Assembly (NCBI GenBank): GCA_037447655.1
Contig: JBBHKE010003400.1
Location: forward strand, 1 to 64,000
Length of the DNA stretch: 64,000 nucleotides
From: Zygnema cylindricum
Lineage: Eukaryota > Streptophyta > Zygnematophyceae > Zygnematales > Zygnemataceae
Direction: 5' to 3'
Part shown: positions 22,540 through 34,430 of the stretch, piece after piece
Layout: each line of letters begins with the position of its first letter
Position numbering within the stretch: position 1 is the stretch's first letter
Notes under the pieces: model-generated
The model's database searches: none
Told to the model about the DNA's origin: nothing
The model's input: only the letters and a program-made list of their open reading frames with translations
Translations under genes and position numbers: made by a program

Positions 22540-23531
22540 ATGGATGTGGATTGAATTGCGCGGAGGAAGGTTTCGGAGGCCCCCGCTTATCATTCGCCAC
22601 CGTGCTCCGACAGAGAAGGGTCACGGCTTGCGCTCGTTGAAAGGCAACCGATACACGGTGACAGTAAAAAGCAACAATAAGGCTTGGGGGAGGACTCTTT
22701 GGACCCCTGGTTTCAAAAGCTTTCTTGGCACAGTTGCGGAGAAAATCATCGAAAGACTTGTCCTAAGAACAAAAACATTTGGCTGCAAATGGGGCGAACT
22801 GATTCGCTAGGTCTCGGTGAGCGTAATCCCTTTCTTTAGAAGCCATTGCGTCCCAAGCCGCCACGCTCGTATACATTGCCGTGCGAGAAGAAATGTGATT
22901 TCCAGTCGGATCGGTAATGACCACAACACCTAAGGTTTGCGCAGTCCCGTGGTTCCTAGTCGGATCCGTAAGGACCACATCACCCAAGGCCTGCCTAGTC
23001 CCGTGGAGGAAAACTAAGTCAGCCCGCGGACTTAGAAAACCACTAAATTGGGAGTGAGGAGGTAAGATATGAGAAACTTTGTGCTTCACAGTGTAGCGTG
23101 CTTCGACGCCATTAGCAACAATTGCATCACGAACCAAATCATGCGCGATTGTACATTCACCCCCTGCAAGCAACTAAATAAATGGATGCCGTCGGAATCT
23201 ATACGCAGGTTGCAAATACAATTGTCCCGGCCAAGAAACAGAGGGTGAGGCAAACCCAAAAGAAGGCAGATAACACATGTGAACTGGTTAAACGTCTGAT
23301 GAAGTGTTGAAAAGTTGGGTGAGGCTTGTAACCATGCACCAGCCCTTAGCCTAGAACACGAGCGTAAACGAGCACGCGATTCAGTTGAAGGTAGCGCGTT
23401 TAAAAAATCATGGGTTTCCTCATGTTTTTTGTTAGTCCGGCCAGGGGGGACAATGTAGTAGCCCACGCGGCTTTTTCGAAAAAATTCACAAGAGACTCCA
23501 ATGATGAGGGATACAACATTTATGTTTTTAG
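22540..23531 (-). pseudogene. LINE-type reverse transcriptase ORF, C-terminal fragment (copy A)
   Basis: Minus-strand reading in two frames. The first holds a Cys/His cluster, CICNLRIDSDGIHLFSC (C-x-C-x9-H-x3-C). The second holds HDLVRDAI, a PD-(D/E)xK-like region (ADLVFLHG...DVVLTDPT) and a tail. This order is familiar from the C-terminal ends of non-LTR retrotransposon polyproteins. A shortened G run near 23172 shifts the frame, and the same lesion is in copy B. The polymerase domain is missing. A 16-residue stretch around DVV(L/I)TDPT is present twice in tandem. Confidence 0.7.
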
Positions 23532-23834
23532 CATAGTTCAAAAATAGGTGAAAGTAGGCCCATACAATATGCCTATTGTATGCAAAACATACAATTTGAC
23601 CTTAAGACCCATATTGTATTCGGACCTATTCGGACCAATTAACACATTCGAACCAAAAAATGGACCAATTAAAACATTCGGACTAAAAAATATTTACACC
23701 TTCAGACTCAGACGATCGGACGGTCGCTGATCAAAGTAGCGATCTAAGAAGATCACATGAAAAGCCCATAACCCAACATACGATAAAGGCGCCGACCAAA
23801 GGCCTACCATAAAAACGCCTACTTTTGAACTATG
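23532..23834. mobile_element. 303-bp inverted-repeat element with 8-bp target duplication (copy A)
   Basis: Ends CATAGTTCAAAAATAGG and CCTACTTTTGAACTATG; flanks GTTTTTAG (23524-23531) and GTTTGTAG (23835-23842), 7 of 8. Same element as 30621-30925; related to 56085-56939. An 8-bp duplication suggests the hAT superfamily. Confidence 0.85.
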
Positions 23835-24415
23835 GTTTGTAGACAAGATGTTGGCGAACATTTATAAAAGGTGCGCCACGTGGTAGGGCGTGACGAAGAG
23901 AGAGTAAACAACATATTTATATTCACATGGGGTCCATTTTGTTTTTTTTTCTCTCTTTTCACGATATTTGCAATGTTCGCAGTATAGATGCAACAGGAAA
24001 AAGTAGTGTACGCTGGAATATTTGTGTTCGGTACAGCATAACGCATAGAAAAGACGTTGCGACAAGCTAGCCAAATTGTCGGTTGCCGTTCTGTACGGCG
24101 CCACTAACAAAGATCCTTTCAGGAGGTTGAACAACCCGCAGCATCAAGTGCGAGACATGTGTCGCTGAATCATGTCGTGAGTTGTGTGCCCTGGCACTTA
24201 AGGCAGTAGGGGATAGTACAATACTGTACTACCTATGCGTTTAAGGAATAAATTTAAAATTTTATTGTTTTGCTGACGAATCATTTGCAAAACCGCAAAA
24301 TTTGTCTGTCGTGGGATGGGCTAACGATGCATATCACATCGAGTCGGTACTGTACCGAATTGATTGGATAGCCGAAACGAGCCACCGATACATACTCCGA
24401 TCATACACGATAGGA

Positions 24416-25039
24416 TTATTTCTTTCTGGGAAAACTATGGACTCTCAACGATGAGATAATCTCGTCGCTGGAGTAGCGATGACCAACGACGAAACAATCT
24501 GACCGACGTAACAGAATTCCACGCGAAAACTAAATGTCGTGCGCACTAAATGAAACACTAAAGTAAAGGTTGAAAGTCAACGCGAATTTTATGGACCGGT
24601 CGACGAACGAAGACCTTATTGGCGTAGGAGAAAGTCGGTGGTAAACTTACCACCAAGGATACTCTGTCGTAGTGCGTAGTAGTGCTTAAAATAGTACTGT
24701 ACAGTTTTAGTGGAACCGACAGTACGATAGTGCGCCCACAGTGATCTAATTAGTAGTTAGGAAATTAGATAGGCATATTAGTATAAATTAGGACTTAGAC
24801 ATTTGGAAAATTAACTTGTACAAGTTCACTAAGTAAAGTGACATTCAAGGCTGTCTTTGTGTACATGTCACTTTGTGACTGATCAGAGTTTGTGCTTGAA
24901 ACTCTGTCAGTATTTTGTGTTAAGTGTGAGCTCTAAGTGAGCGGTGTTGCAAGCCTAAGTGGCTGTTGTAGTGCTAAGTGTAAGCTGGTCAATGTTGGCC
25001 ATTTGTGTGGTACCTTGGGTAGCCTTTTTGCTGAATTAA
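24416..25039 (+). other. probable 5' LTR and leader of the Copia element
   Basis: No second copy of this sequence is present in the window, so the LTR edges cannot be drawn. Short repeats of the kind AAGTGTGAGCTCTAAGTGAG occur near 24920-24990. A TGGTACC sequence at ~25008 could be a tRNA-primer site but matches only the first five bases of the usual initiator-Met type. Confidence 0.4.
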
Positions 25040-25743
25040 ATGGGTGACTCTGCTGCTTCTAATAGTGTCCCTGTTGCTCCAGAGCAACAGGTTATAGGCC
25101 CATTGCCCAGAGTTACTAGGTTTGATGGAGACAACTACTAATCATGAAGCTCTACTTTGTCGAAAGAGAGCTCATGAATGTGGTGGACGGTTCCCTTGCC
25201 GAAACAGATCCTACATGGAGCAAGAAGAATACACAGTGTGTTAGTGCGCTCATGCAGGCACTATCCATGGAAATCGGAATGGCACACATTCAAATGGACA
25301 AGGCGAAAGATATTTGGACATCCTTGGGAGATATGTATCAACAGACGAATATCCAGCGACAAATGATAACTGCTACAAGCATTTTTGAGTATAAGTACAA
25401 TGGTGGTCGCATCTCAGATTATTGCTATGGTCTTAGGAAGTTAATTTTAGAAAATGCATGCTTGAAGGTGTTTTTCCAGCTGCACAGCAAGCCATGTTGC
25501 TTATGAGAGGTTTGCCTTAGGAATATAAAGGCGCCTCTGATGCACTAAAGAAACTAGATCAATCATCTTGGAATCTAACAATGGCAATTCCGTTAGTGTT
25601 AGAAGAAAAATCTACTAATCTAGCATTGAAAGGAAGCAAAACATGACAAGTATTAAACACTCAGTTTCAGAATACAAATCAGTATCAAACAGATCGATCA
25701 ACTAACAACACATGGGCTTGTTTTTACTGTATTAACAAGGGTC
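25040..25743 (+). pseudogene. Copia gag remnant
   Basis: Starts at ATG 25040 (MGDSAASNS). A stop and frameshift near 25137 and a second frameshift near 25465 break it, and in-frame stops follow near 25519 and 25643. The middle part matches the gag_2/UBN2 type (short motifs TRFDGDNY, KDIWTSLGDMY, LLMRGLP). The CCHC knuckle (C-x2-C-x4-H-x4-C, from CFYC to REC) is at 25719-25760. Confidence 0.85.
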
Positions 25744-25745
25744 AC

Positions 25746-27381
25746 TTGGTACGAGAATGTCCAATTTTGAAAAAAGACACTTTGACAGGAAATTTTCGTG
25801 AAGGATGGAACAACAACCGGAGCTCTTCCAACAAAAGAAAACCTTATAGGCAACCAGAAAAGGCATCTGCTATTTCTACCGAAAAGGAGAATGTCTTAGA
25901 AGAAGGAGCAGACAAAGCTGACAAAAATATGAGCAATTTTCAAATTGTGACAGGAAAAGAAATGTTTGCGATGACAAGTGCAAGATTTGGACCAAAGAAG
26001 AGCACCTGGATCATGGACACGGGAGCATCCGCTCACATGTGCGGCGACAGAGAGTTGTTTGAAACTCTCGAGCCAATCTCACCACAAAACATCTACTATG
26101 CCGATGACAGTTATGTAGTTGCAAGCTCAAAAGGGAAGGTGAATCTTAAACTCAAAATAAACGGTCAGACAGTAGACATGACCTTGAATGATGTGTTGTA
26201 TATCCCAGAGTTCAGTAAATACTTGTTTAGCACATCTTTGGTAGAGAGCAAAGGGTTTGAAGTAAATCTCAAACATGGAAAACAAGTTGTCAGTAAGAAT
26301 GGATTTGTTGCAGCTGTTGGAACTAGAGGAGAAAACATGATGTATACGTGAAAATATGATGTATAGGCTTGACCTTGCTGAAGAATTTAATGGAACGAAG
26401 GTTTTGTACTCAGCTATAACAAATGAAAATGATCTATGGCATAAAAGAATGGGGCATGTTCATTGAGAAAGGTTTTGAAAAATGGTGAAAAATGATATAA
26501 TCAAAGGAATGTAATTGTCACAAGATTCGTCAAATGAATTTTGTGATGGATGTGCCTTAGGAAAAATTCACAAATTACCATTTTCGGCTGAAAGCAGTCA
26601 TAGAGCTAAGAGAGTCTTAGAAGTAATACATTCAAATGTTTGGTCTTCCAAAATACCGTTTATGGGGGGAGTTCGATATATGCTTACACTAACGGATGAT
26701 TTTTCAAGATATACCAAGGTGTACTTTGTGAAAATGAAAAGTGAAGTTTTTGAATGTTTCCGAGAATACAAAGTATGGAGCGAAAAGATACATGGAGTTC
26801 CCATTTTAAATCTCAGATCCGATAACGGAGGAGTATATGTCTCACAAGTATTTTCGTATTTTCTCAAAGAAAACGGAATTTCACGCCAACTGACAGTTCC
26901 CTTCTCACCTGAAAACAAACAAAATGGAGTTGCAGAGAGATTAAATAGAACACTAGTAGAGTGTGCTCGGACTATGTTGGCAGATAAAGGAGTAAGTGTG
27001 AAATATTGGGCAAACGCTTTAAATTGTAGTGCATATAATAAAAATAGACTAGAAAGTAAAGCAACTCCAGGAAAGACACCTTATGAACTTTGGACAAAAG
27101 AGAAACCGAATGTTGGCCATTTTAGAGTATTTGGCAGTAAAGTTTTCATACTTAACAATGATCCTAGTAGATGGAAAATGGAGCCAAAAGGAATGCTTGG
27201 CATCCTACTAGGATACGATAATAACGCAAAAGGAAATAGAGTCAACATACCAGGAACTGATCAAATTGTAGTTGCTAGAAATGTCCTTGTAAAAGATGAA
27301 TCAGACTTAGTGGATGTATTTGCACTAACACTTGAACAAGAAGCAAAATGGAGATGGAATACGTTATTCTTGAGGAAGTGA
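25746..27381 (+). pseudogene. Copia protease and integrase remnant
   Basis: Protease active site DTGAS near 26014-26030. Stops at ~26349 and 26464 lie in the gag pre-integrase region (LWHKRMGH, then CDGCALGK supplying the zinc-binding HHCC). The integrase core keeps its acidic triad: LTDDFSR near 26690, LRSDNGG near 26815, and GVAERLNRT near 26930. The open part 26515-27381 is 288 codons. Confidence 0.9.
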
Positions 27382-27639
27382 GACATGTGACCAAAGAGCA
27401 GTCACTACTTGTGTACAAAAACAACGGCGACACAACAAACAAAAACAAATGGATCGCCTCAGATGGAAACGAATGGATCCATGGAACCCGAGACAGATAA
27501 CTCTGTCCTATCAACAAAGACTTTAAAGAGAGAGCCCTCGATTCCAGCGTTAAATTTTCGGGGGAAAAAAGGACAAGCTCAAGAGAAAAGAGAATCAGTT
27601 CAAGACTCAGGGATTCGACAACCATGTGTGCACACTAGG

Positions 27640-28500
27640 CCGCATCCGGAGAACCCTTAACTATCCAAGAAGCCTTTTCTGTACCAGAAAAAGATCATTG
27701 GATAGAGGCAGTGAATGATGAAATGAAATCAATTATGGCACCCAAACTTGGGAATTGGTTGAGCTCCCTCCCGATCGGAAAGCCATTGGAAGTAAATGGG
27801 TATTCAAGGTAAAATTAAACCCAGACAACACTATTGAAAGATATAAAGCTAGACTAGTAGCTAAGGGATACAACCAAAAGGAGGGAATTGACTTTGAAGA
27901 AACCTTTTCACCAGTAGTGAGATTTCAAACAATTAGAATCTTGCTTACCTTGGCAGCCATAGAAAATATGGAAGTCCATCAAATGGACGTTAAAACAACC
28001 TTCCTACATGGCAAATTAGAAGAAGTTATTTATATGAAGCAACCAAAAATGTACGAAGAAAAAGGAAAAGAAAACTTGTTTGTAAATTAGTAAAATCTTT
28101 ATATGGGCTGAAACAGGCCACTCGTCAGTGGAATATAAAATTAGATGAGTTTCTTACTAAGGTAGGATTTACTAGGATAAGCTCAGATCATTCAGTCTAC
28201 ATTATGGAAGGGGAAGATGGAATAATTTATATTGCAGTTTACGTAGATGATTTGCTCCTAATGAGCAAATCACTGACAGAAATTAACAAAGTCAAGAAAT
28301 CCTTAAATACCAGATTTGAAATGAAAGATTTAGGAGAGGCAAAATATGTTCTTGGAATTCAATAAGAAAGAGATAGACCAAAAAGGATAATTAGACTAAC
28401 ACAAAAAGAGGCTATCGGAATTATGCTTGATAGGTTTGATATGTCAGATCAAAAAGTACCGCAACTACTATGGAGAATAATCAAAAAAATGAAGGGGTAG
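27640..28500 (+). pseudogene. Copia reverse transcriptase remnant
   Basis: Includes SKWVFKVKLN, RLVAKGYNQ, QMDVKT, LYGLKQ and the active-site YVDD at 28240-28251. There is a frameshift near 27750 and another near 28080, and a stop at ~28363. The RNase H domain is absent because the element is cut off at ~28500. Confidence 0.9.
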
Positions 28501-28535
28501 AAATAAACTCAGGGGTTATAGTTAGACAAATTAGC

Positions 28536-28996
28536 CAGAGATCGCAAAAGTCTATACCCCAAACCGACAAATATTATATTTTCAAATCTGAATACCCGAT
28601 ACCCGACCGGGTTATGTCACGCTCCTAAATTGTTAAACGTTACCTGATACGCGCTTAAGAAAATAAAAGTTAACCGAAACTCGATTTCCCGCGACTACCC
28701 GTACCCCTCCGTACCCGAATAAGTACCAAATTAATGGTACATCTCCCTTATACCTTCCACGATACCAAGAGTACAAAGTACAATAATGTTGTATATTATG
28801 GACACTACAATACAGAACCAACGAAACCTTCAATTTTTTTCGTTTCTTGCTTACCCGACCATACCCGAATTTGTTTTTATTTTTTGAATCACCCGGCAGA
28901 GTGCAGCCGGCCCCCAAAAATTGGCACCCGAATCCGTTCCTGATCGGACACGGGCGGACGGGTACGGATTCGCGTACCCGATTGCGACATCTACTG
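28536..28996. mobile_element. hAT-like miniature element, uninterrupted copy
   Basis: Begins CAGAGATCGCAAAAG, ends TTGCGACATCTACTG, ~461 bp, rich in TACCCG and TTAACCG blocks. Holds the single CCCCAAAC that is the empty site of the inner insertion in copy A. No matching 8-bp duplication is seen at its own ends. Confidence 0.8.
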
Positions 28997-29627
28997 TCGG
29001 CTTATCTCGACGAATTACCTCATCCACCTGTTTTTTTGCTTACGACAACTCACAAATAGCAACAAATATTTTGGGAGTGCAACTTTGACATAACATGCCA
29101 AGCAATCTTTAAAAAAAATCATCACAAAAATAAAGAAAGATGACATTTTTCCATGTTTAAGTTTTTGACATGTTTGTGTATTTTAAACGCTACGTACATA
29201 CACGCTAGCTCAATGCCCTAAGGTACGCATTAGAAGGGAATCCCAAGGAATCTCAATGACTCTATTCAAAGATTCGCCTTTCCTAAACCACACCGCCAAG
29301 GTGGTCTAACACTGCTCCCAATTCCATAAATGATCGTAATTTTTTTTCCCAGTTCGATATTGAAATAACAAATCTTTATTACAACAAGCGCGATGGAAAA
29401 ACCATCAAGGTACAAAAGGGGTAAAAAAAGAAAAATAACGTTTAAAGACTACAAGAGACAACAGGGACTATAACAAAACAAAACAAACAAACAAATGAGG
29501 AAACCAAAGGTAACTAGGTGAACTTGCAAGAATAAAAAAACTACCAAAGATGATTAAACAAAAAAAGGAAACCCACTCCATATGATACCCCACAACCCTA
29601 ACAAACTAAATTCCACACCCCCGAAGA

Positions 29628-30556
29628 TCATGGATGTGGACTGGATTTCGCGGAGGAAGGTTTGGGAGGCCCCCGCTTATCATCCGCCACCGTGCTCCGA
29701 CAGAGAAGGGTCACAGCTTCCGCTCGTTGAAGGGCAACCGATACACGCTGACAGTAAAAAGCAACGATAAGGCTTGGGGGAGGACTCTTTGGACCCCTGG
29801 TTTCAAAAGCTTTCTTGGCACAGTTGCGGAGAAAATCATCGAAAGACCTGTCCAAGGAACAAAAAAAATTGGCTCCAAATCTGGCGAACTGATCCGCTAG
29901 ATCTCGGTGAGCGTAATCCCTTTCTTTAGAAGCCATTGCGTCCCAAGCAACCACGCTCGTATACATTGCCGTGCGAGAAGAAATGTGATTCCCAGTCGGA
30001 TCGGTAATGACCACATCACCCAAGGTTTGCGCAATCCCGTGGTTCCTAGTCCGATCGGTAAGGACCACATCACCAAAGGCCTGCCTAGTCCCGTGGAGGA
30101 AAACTAAGTCAACCCGAGGACTTAGAAGACCACTAAATTGGGAGTGAGGAGGTAGGATATAAGAAACTTCGTACTTCACAGTGTAGCCTGCTTCGACGCC
30201 ATTAGCAGCAATTGCATCACGAACCAAATCATGCGCGATTGTACATTCACCCCCTGCAAACAACTAAGTAAATGGATGCCGTCAGAATCTATACGCAGGT
30301 TGCAAATACAATTGTCCCGACCAAGAAACAGAGGGTGAGGCAAACCCAAACGAAGGCGGATAACACATATGAATTGGTTAAACATCTGATGAAGTGTTGA
30401 AAAGTTGGGTGTGGCTTGTAACCCCGCACCAGCCCTTGGCCTAGAACACGAGCGTAAACGAGCACGCGATTGAGTTGAAGGTAGCGCGTTTAAAAGATCA
30501 TGGGTTTCGTCACGTTTTTTGGTAGTCCGGCCGGGGGGGACAACATAGTAGCCCAC
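29628..30556 (-). pseudogene. LINE-type reverse transcriptase ORF, C-terminal fragment (copy B)
   Basis: Same content as copy A: Cys/His cluster, HDLVRDAI, then the PD-(D/E)xK-like region with the tandem 16-residue duplication. The frameshift in the G run is also shared. The second frame is open further here, from 30263 down to 29628, and adds a FDDFLRNCAKKAF segment before a Pro/Ser-rich tail. No polymerase domain. Confidence 0.7.
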
Positions 30557-30620
30557 GCGACTTTTCGAAAGAATTCACGGGAGACTCCAATGATGAGGGA
30601 TACAACATTTATGTTTGTAG

Positions 30621-30925
30621 CATAGTATAAAAGTAGGTGAATGTAGGCCCATACAATATGCCTATTGTATGCAAAACATACAATATGACCTTAAAACCCA
30701 TATTGTATTCGGACCTATTCGGACCAATTAACACATTCGGACCAAAAAATGGACCAATTAAAACATCAGACTAAAAAAAAATATTTACACCGTCAGACTC
30801 GAACGATTGGACGGTCGCTGATCAAAGTAGCGATCTAAGAAGATCACATGAAAAGCCCATAACACAACTTACGATAAAGGCGCCGACCAAAGGCCTACCA
30901 TAAAAACGCCTACTTTTGAACTATG
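30621..30925. mobile_element. 305-bp inverted-repeat element with perfect 8-bp target duplication (copy B)
   Basis: Ends CATAGTATAAAAGTAGG and CCTACTTTTGAACTATG; GTTTGTAG on both sides (30613-30620 and 30926-30933). It interrupts the LINE-derived sequence at the same place as in copy A. Confidence 0.9.
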
Positions 30926-31363
30926 GTTTGTAGACAAGATGTTGGCGAACATTTATAAAAGGTGGGTCACTTGGTAGGGCGTGACGAACGCATAGAAAAG
31001 ACGCTGCGACAAGCTAGCCAAATTGTCGGTTGCCGTTCTGTACGGCGCCACTAACAAAGATCCTTCCATGAGGTTGAACAACCCGCAGCATCAAGTGCGA
31101 GACATGTGTCGCTGAATCATGTCGTGAGTTGTGTGCCCTGGCACTTAAGGCAGAAGGGGATAGTACAATACTGTACTACATATGCACTTAAGGGATAAAT
31201 TTAAAATTTTATTGTTTTGCTGACGAATCATTTGCAAAACTGCAAAATTTGTCCGCCGTACGATGGGCTAACGATGCATGTCACATCGATTCGGTACTGT
31301 ACCGAATTGATTGGATAGCCGAACCGAGCCACCGATACATACTCGGATCGTACACGATGGGAT

Positions 31364-31988
31364 CGCCAATTCTCATATATTCATTTCTCTGATGCGATTG
31401 GCGGTACCGATACGAAGTGGCAATACTGACGCGATGTGGCGATACGGATTGAATAGGATACGATGTGCCCGTCCGCTTGCATCTGCCGACGTTAATCCGA
31501 ATACGTCGGAAATCATCCGATGTGTACCGACGAGAAGGGCAAAAAACCTAGGGTTGAAACGCTAAACCTTTTTGACTTCAAAACTTAAGTAGGAGTGGAA
31601 AGTGGGGGGAGGGAGAAGGTAGGGAGGGAGGGAAAGGGAGAGGGGGAGGGTGTGAGGGTGAAAAAGAATGAAGGGGAAAGAGGTTGGGATTGGGGGAGAT
31701 GGAGGGAAAGAGCGGCAGAGAGGGAAAGGGAGAGGACAAGGGAGGGGGGGACGAAGGCGGGTGGGATGGAGGGAGTGACTACATTCTTCCCAGCTCCTCC
31801 CGTTTCCTCATCCAATCTCTCCATCCCTTCCCGTCACCAAAAGAAGCCCCTATATCCCTGATCGATCCATCGATACATATATCAACTGCACCACCAACTA
31901 ACCTCCGGCTCCGCACCACCCCATCCCCTCCCACCCGGCACCCCACCACCCCGCCCCCAACGGTCACTCCCTCCCTCCCTTCCCAATT
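31364..31988. repeat. GA-rich tract and flanks
   Basis: 31590-31790 is almost pure GGGA/GAGA sequence. The flanks (GACGAGAAG...GCCAAAAA then AACGCTAAACC) match 35430-35480, where a second GA-rich tract follows. So 31500-31830 and 35165-35900 are related copies, the second carrying a miniature element. Confidence 0.8.
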
Positions 31989-32306
31989 CTAAAAAAAACT
32001 ACTCACCGTCGAATTAGTGGGAGATTGGTGAGTGTAATCTCGTTCCTTAGGAGCCGCTGCTTTCCGAGCTGCCTCACACGTGCGTAATGCTGCAGTAGAA
32101 GAAACACGTGTCCCAATCAGATCCGTGAGGACCACATCATAAAGGGTCCTCCTATGGAAGAAAACCAAGTCCACCCGAAGGCTTAGAAAACCTCTAGATT
32201 GGGGGCGGGGAGGGAGCATATGAGAAACCTCTCGTTTGACGGCGTACCATGCTTCGGCGCCAACGGTGGAGATTGCATCTCGCACCAAATCATGTGCAAT
32301 ACTATA
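31989..32306 (-). pseudogene. third LINE C-terminal fragment
   Basis: Diverged relative of the fragments at 22540 and 29628: HDLVRDAIS, LRVDLVFFH, YDVVLTDLIG. Only one copy of the DVVLTD block is present here, so the tandem duplication in the other two is derived. Cut at 32306 by the end of a miniature element. Confidence 0.7.
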
Positions 32307-33041
32307 CCGCCCATCGTTATTAGAGTGAAACATTTTTATGGCAGTCAAAGGCGTTAATCTTAGTCACTACCTTTGGCTTTTTTCCCTAAGGTAAGCGATG
32401 GAAAGGTAATGGTCTTACTTTTTGATCGTGATGTAGCGATTGAAGATCTGAAACCTATGTGATGAAAGAAAGTATTTTAACTACCCGAGTGAGGAAGAAA
32501 AGGGATGACATTATCCTAAGTTGGTTCTATTTTTTTGTAGTCTTTGTCATACTTTGCTCTCTTGGAGAATGTGAGTCGATAAATATCTTATTTGTGAATT
32601 GCTTGACTCCTTATAAAGACATCATAATTAGGCCATGTTACGATTCATTGAAAGAATCTTACGCACGCGGAATCAGTTTGATTTCGCGAAAGAAAAACTG
32701 TACTTTCTAGAATGTACCGAAAGTACAGTTACGTGTGTTACTCTTTGTTGGGCTTTTTATAATGTTTGGTTCTCTGATTTTATAGAAAAACCTCGCTAAT
32801 TAATAAGCCAACATCATTAAGGAGCACATTTTGTGACTTAGACGACATCCTTGACATCATCAAAGGAGTAAATGTCACCGCTTAGGGAAGGTGGATTTAC
32901 ACTTCTTGTGAACTAATCAGGTGTTGGAGGATGAATTGCATTTAGTCACATCTGGTCAGTCAAGTGAAGCCGACCAAGTGAAGCTTTACAACCATATCTG
33001 GTTTTTGTCTGACGTGTAGTGCAGGTGGCACATAATAGGCT
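32307..33041. other. end of a TA-type miniature element, then unassigned sequence
   Basis: CCGCCCATCGTTATTAGAGT at 32307, preceded by TA, is one end of the TA-flanked family; I cannot find its partner end. The remainder is AT-rich with no credible gene. The duplicated copy near 35890-35914 lacks 31830-33041. Confidence 0.5.
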
Positions 33042-34430
33042 TGCCAGTTTGGGTCACAAACTTGTGCGTCTCTTACAACTCAAATGGATGGGGGCAGTCC
33101 AGACGTGGTAATTTTCATTATTCCTTTGGGGTATTAAACCGAGGATCTCGCTTGAAAAGTCAGTCAAATATAGGTTTTGTCGTTGATCGTAGGCCAAAAA
33201 TCCGTACTACTGGTGTTAGTGGCAGTAACTGCAGAAATTCTCGCTCATAGAATAACCCCTCTACTAAGAAATGGCTGCACTTTAGAGGTTATGGGCCCAC
33301 GCCCAAGATTGCCTCAATTTTGGTATAAGATTCCTCTAGTGAAAGTGGGCTAATTATAATCTATTTTTTACCGTTTTGTTAAAATCTTAATCAGCCACGA
33401 AAGATTTAATGGAGAATCATCTCGGTATCGATGTCTATACTAATCGGAGTGCAAGTATACACATAAGGTATCAACTATAAATGATAGAGGAAACTTCAAT
33501 AAAACAGTTATGACATTGATTAGAGCCATATAGGTTTCCAACATTTAAAATGATTAAAATTGAAATGCATGCTGAACAAGATATTAGATATATTAGAGCT
33601 CAAAGTTGACTGAAAACTCTTCTAGCTGCTACTACCAACTTGTTGATTCAGCAAGTACTGATCAGCAAATATATTTCCGTACACTTTCATTACAAATTCC
33701 TTCCTGAGAATGTTTTTATCCAAAACCAAGAAGTGCAATTCATTCTGGATTGTTTCTTATGTTTAAAAATCTCAAGTGCATGTTAATTTCTTTAATTTGA
33801 CTTACTCTAAAAAGCGTTGTAATACAAATTACACATCCTAACACACAAGAAAAACCAGAAGAAAAAAGCTTAACAACAAAATCTGCTCTTTAAGTTCGAT
33901 CGCCTAAATTAAAGTTTAAGAAACTTTAATTAAGGCTTAAAACCCAATCATGCATTTCCTATGCTTTCAGCTTTGGGGGAGGGGGTGTTAGACGGGGAGG
34001 GGGGGTAGCAAAGGGGGAGGGGGGGAGCGAGGGGGAGGGGGGAGAGCGAGGGGGAGGAGGTCGTAGACGCGGAGGGGGAGGAGGAGAGCGAGGGGGAGGA
34101 GGTCGTAGACGGGGAGGGGGAGGAGGAGGAGATCTCGGAGGTGGAGATGGCGGCGGGATGTGGAGGAGGAGGTGGAGGTTGACCTGGGCGATAGTATAAA
34201 AAAAAAGGAGAAAGAGGAAAAGGAGAAAATGGTTTAGCTTTTTGTTTACCATCCGCCCCTACCCAATGTTTCCAAAGGGACGCATATTGAAAAACGCAGA
34301 GAGATTGGCATTCGTACGGCAGACCTTCAGATTCACCGTTGCATTCACATTCACATCAGCAACAACATTAGCATAAGAATTTTAGCCCTTCGTAGCGTTA
34401 ATTGCAATAACATTTGCTGTAGTCATGATG
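33042..34430. repeat. ~1.1-1.4 kb direct duplication, copy 1
   Basis: Begins TTGCCAGTTTGGGTCACAAA and runs parallel to 35914-37165, ending near AGTCATGAT. Includes a G/GA-rich block (33970-34170). Not flanked by recognisable element ends; I have no identity for it. Confidence 0.85.
33959..34252 (-). CDS. small hydrophobic plus proline-rich frame (extensin-like), doubtful
   Basis: A 97-codon frame with a true ATG. Residues 6-24 are strongly hydrophobic (signal-peptide-like), and the rest is Pro/Arg/Ser repeats (SPPPPP, RPPPPRS) as in hydroxyproline-rich cell-wall proteins. However, the proline part is the translation of a GA-rich tract, and in the duplicate (36841-37134) the hydrophobic N-terminus and the ATG are absent. 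Most likely a chance frame. Confidence 0.2.
   Translation of the reverse strand: MVNKKLNHFLLFLFLLFFYTIAQVNLHLLLHIPPPSPPPRSPPPPPPRLRPPPPRSPPPPPRLRPPPPRSPPSPSLPPSPFATPPPRLTPPPPKLKA

Larger units (their letters stand above)
21467..24415. repeat. duplicated segment, copy A
   Basis: Aligns along its whole length with 28561-31363 in the same orientation, with scattered substitutions. The two copies share the hAT-like element, the LINE fragment including its frameshift, and the 303-bp element with its target duplication, so they descend from one already degraded segment. Copy A has ~130 bp (23890-24020) absent from copy B. Confidence 0.9.
25040..28526 (+). mobile_element. Copia-type LTR retrotransposon, 3'-truncated and degraded
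   Basis: Domains in Copia order: gag with CCHC knuckle, protease, integrase, reverse transcriptase. There are at least three frameshifts and several stops. RNase H and the 3' LTR are missing; the sequence passes into duplicated segment B at about 28527. It cannot be active. Confidence 0.9.
28527..31363. repeat. duplicated segment, copy B
   Basis: Direct repeat of 20506-20534 plus 21467-24415 (copy A) but without the inner hAT-like insertion. Its left edge coincides with the truncation of the Copia element. Confidence 0.9.

Noticed and set aside
20506-31363. Reading segments A and B as the LTRs of a giant Copia element
   Set aside because: They contain unrelated LINE and DNA-transposon remains, lack TG...CA ends next to a primer site, and the Copia frame is cut off before RNase H at the B junction.
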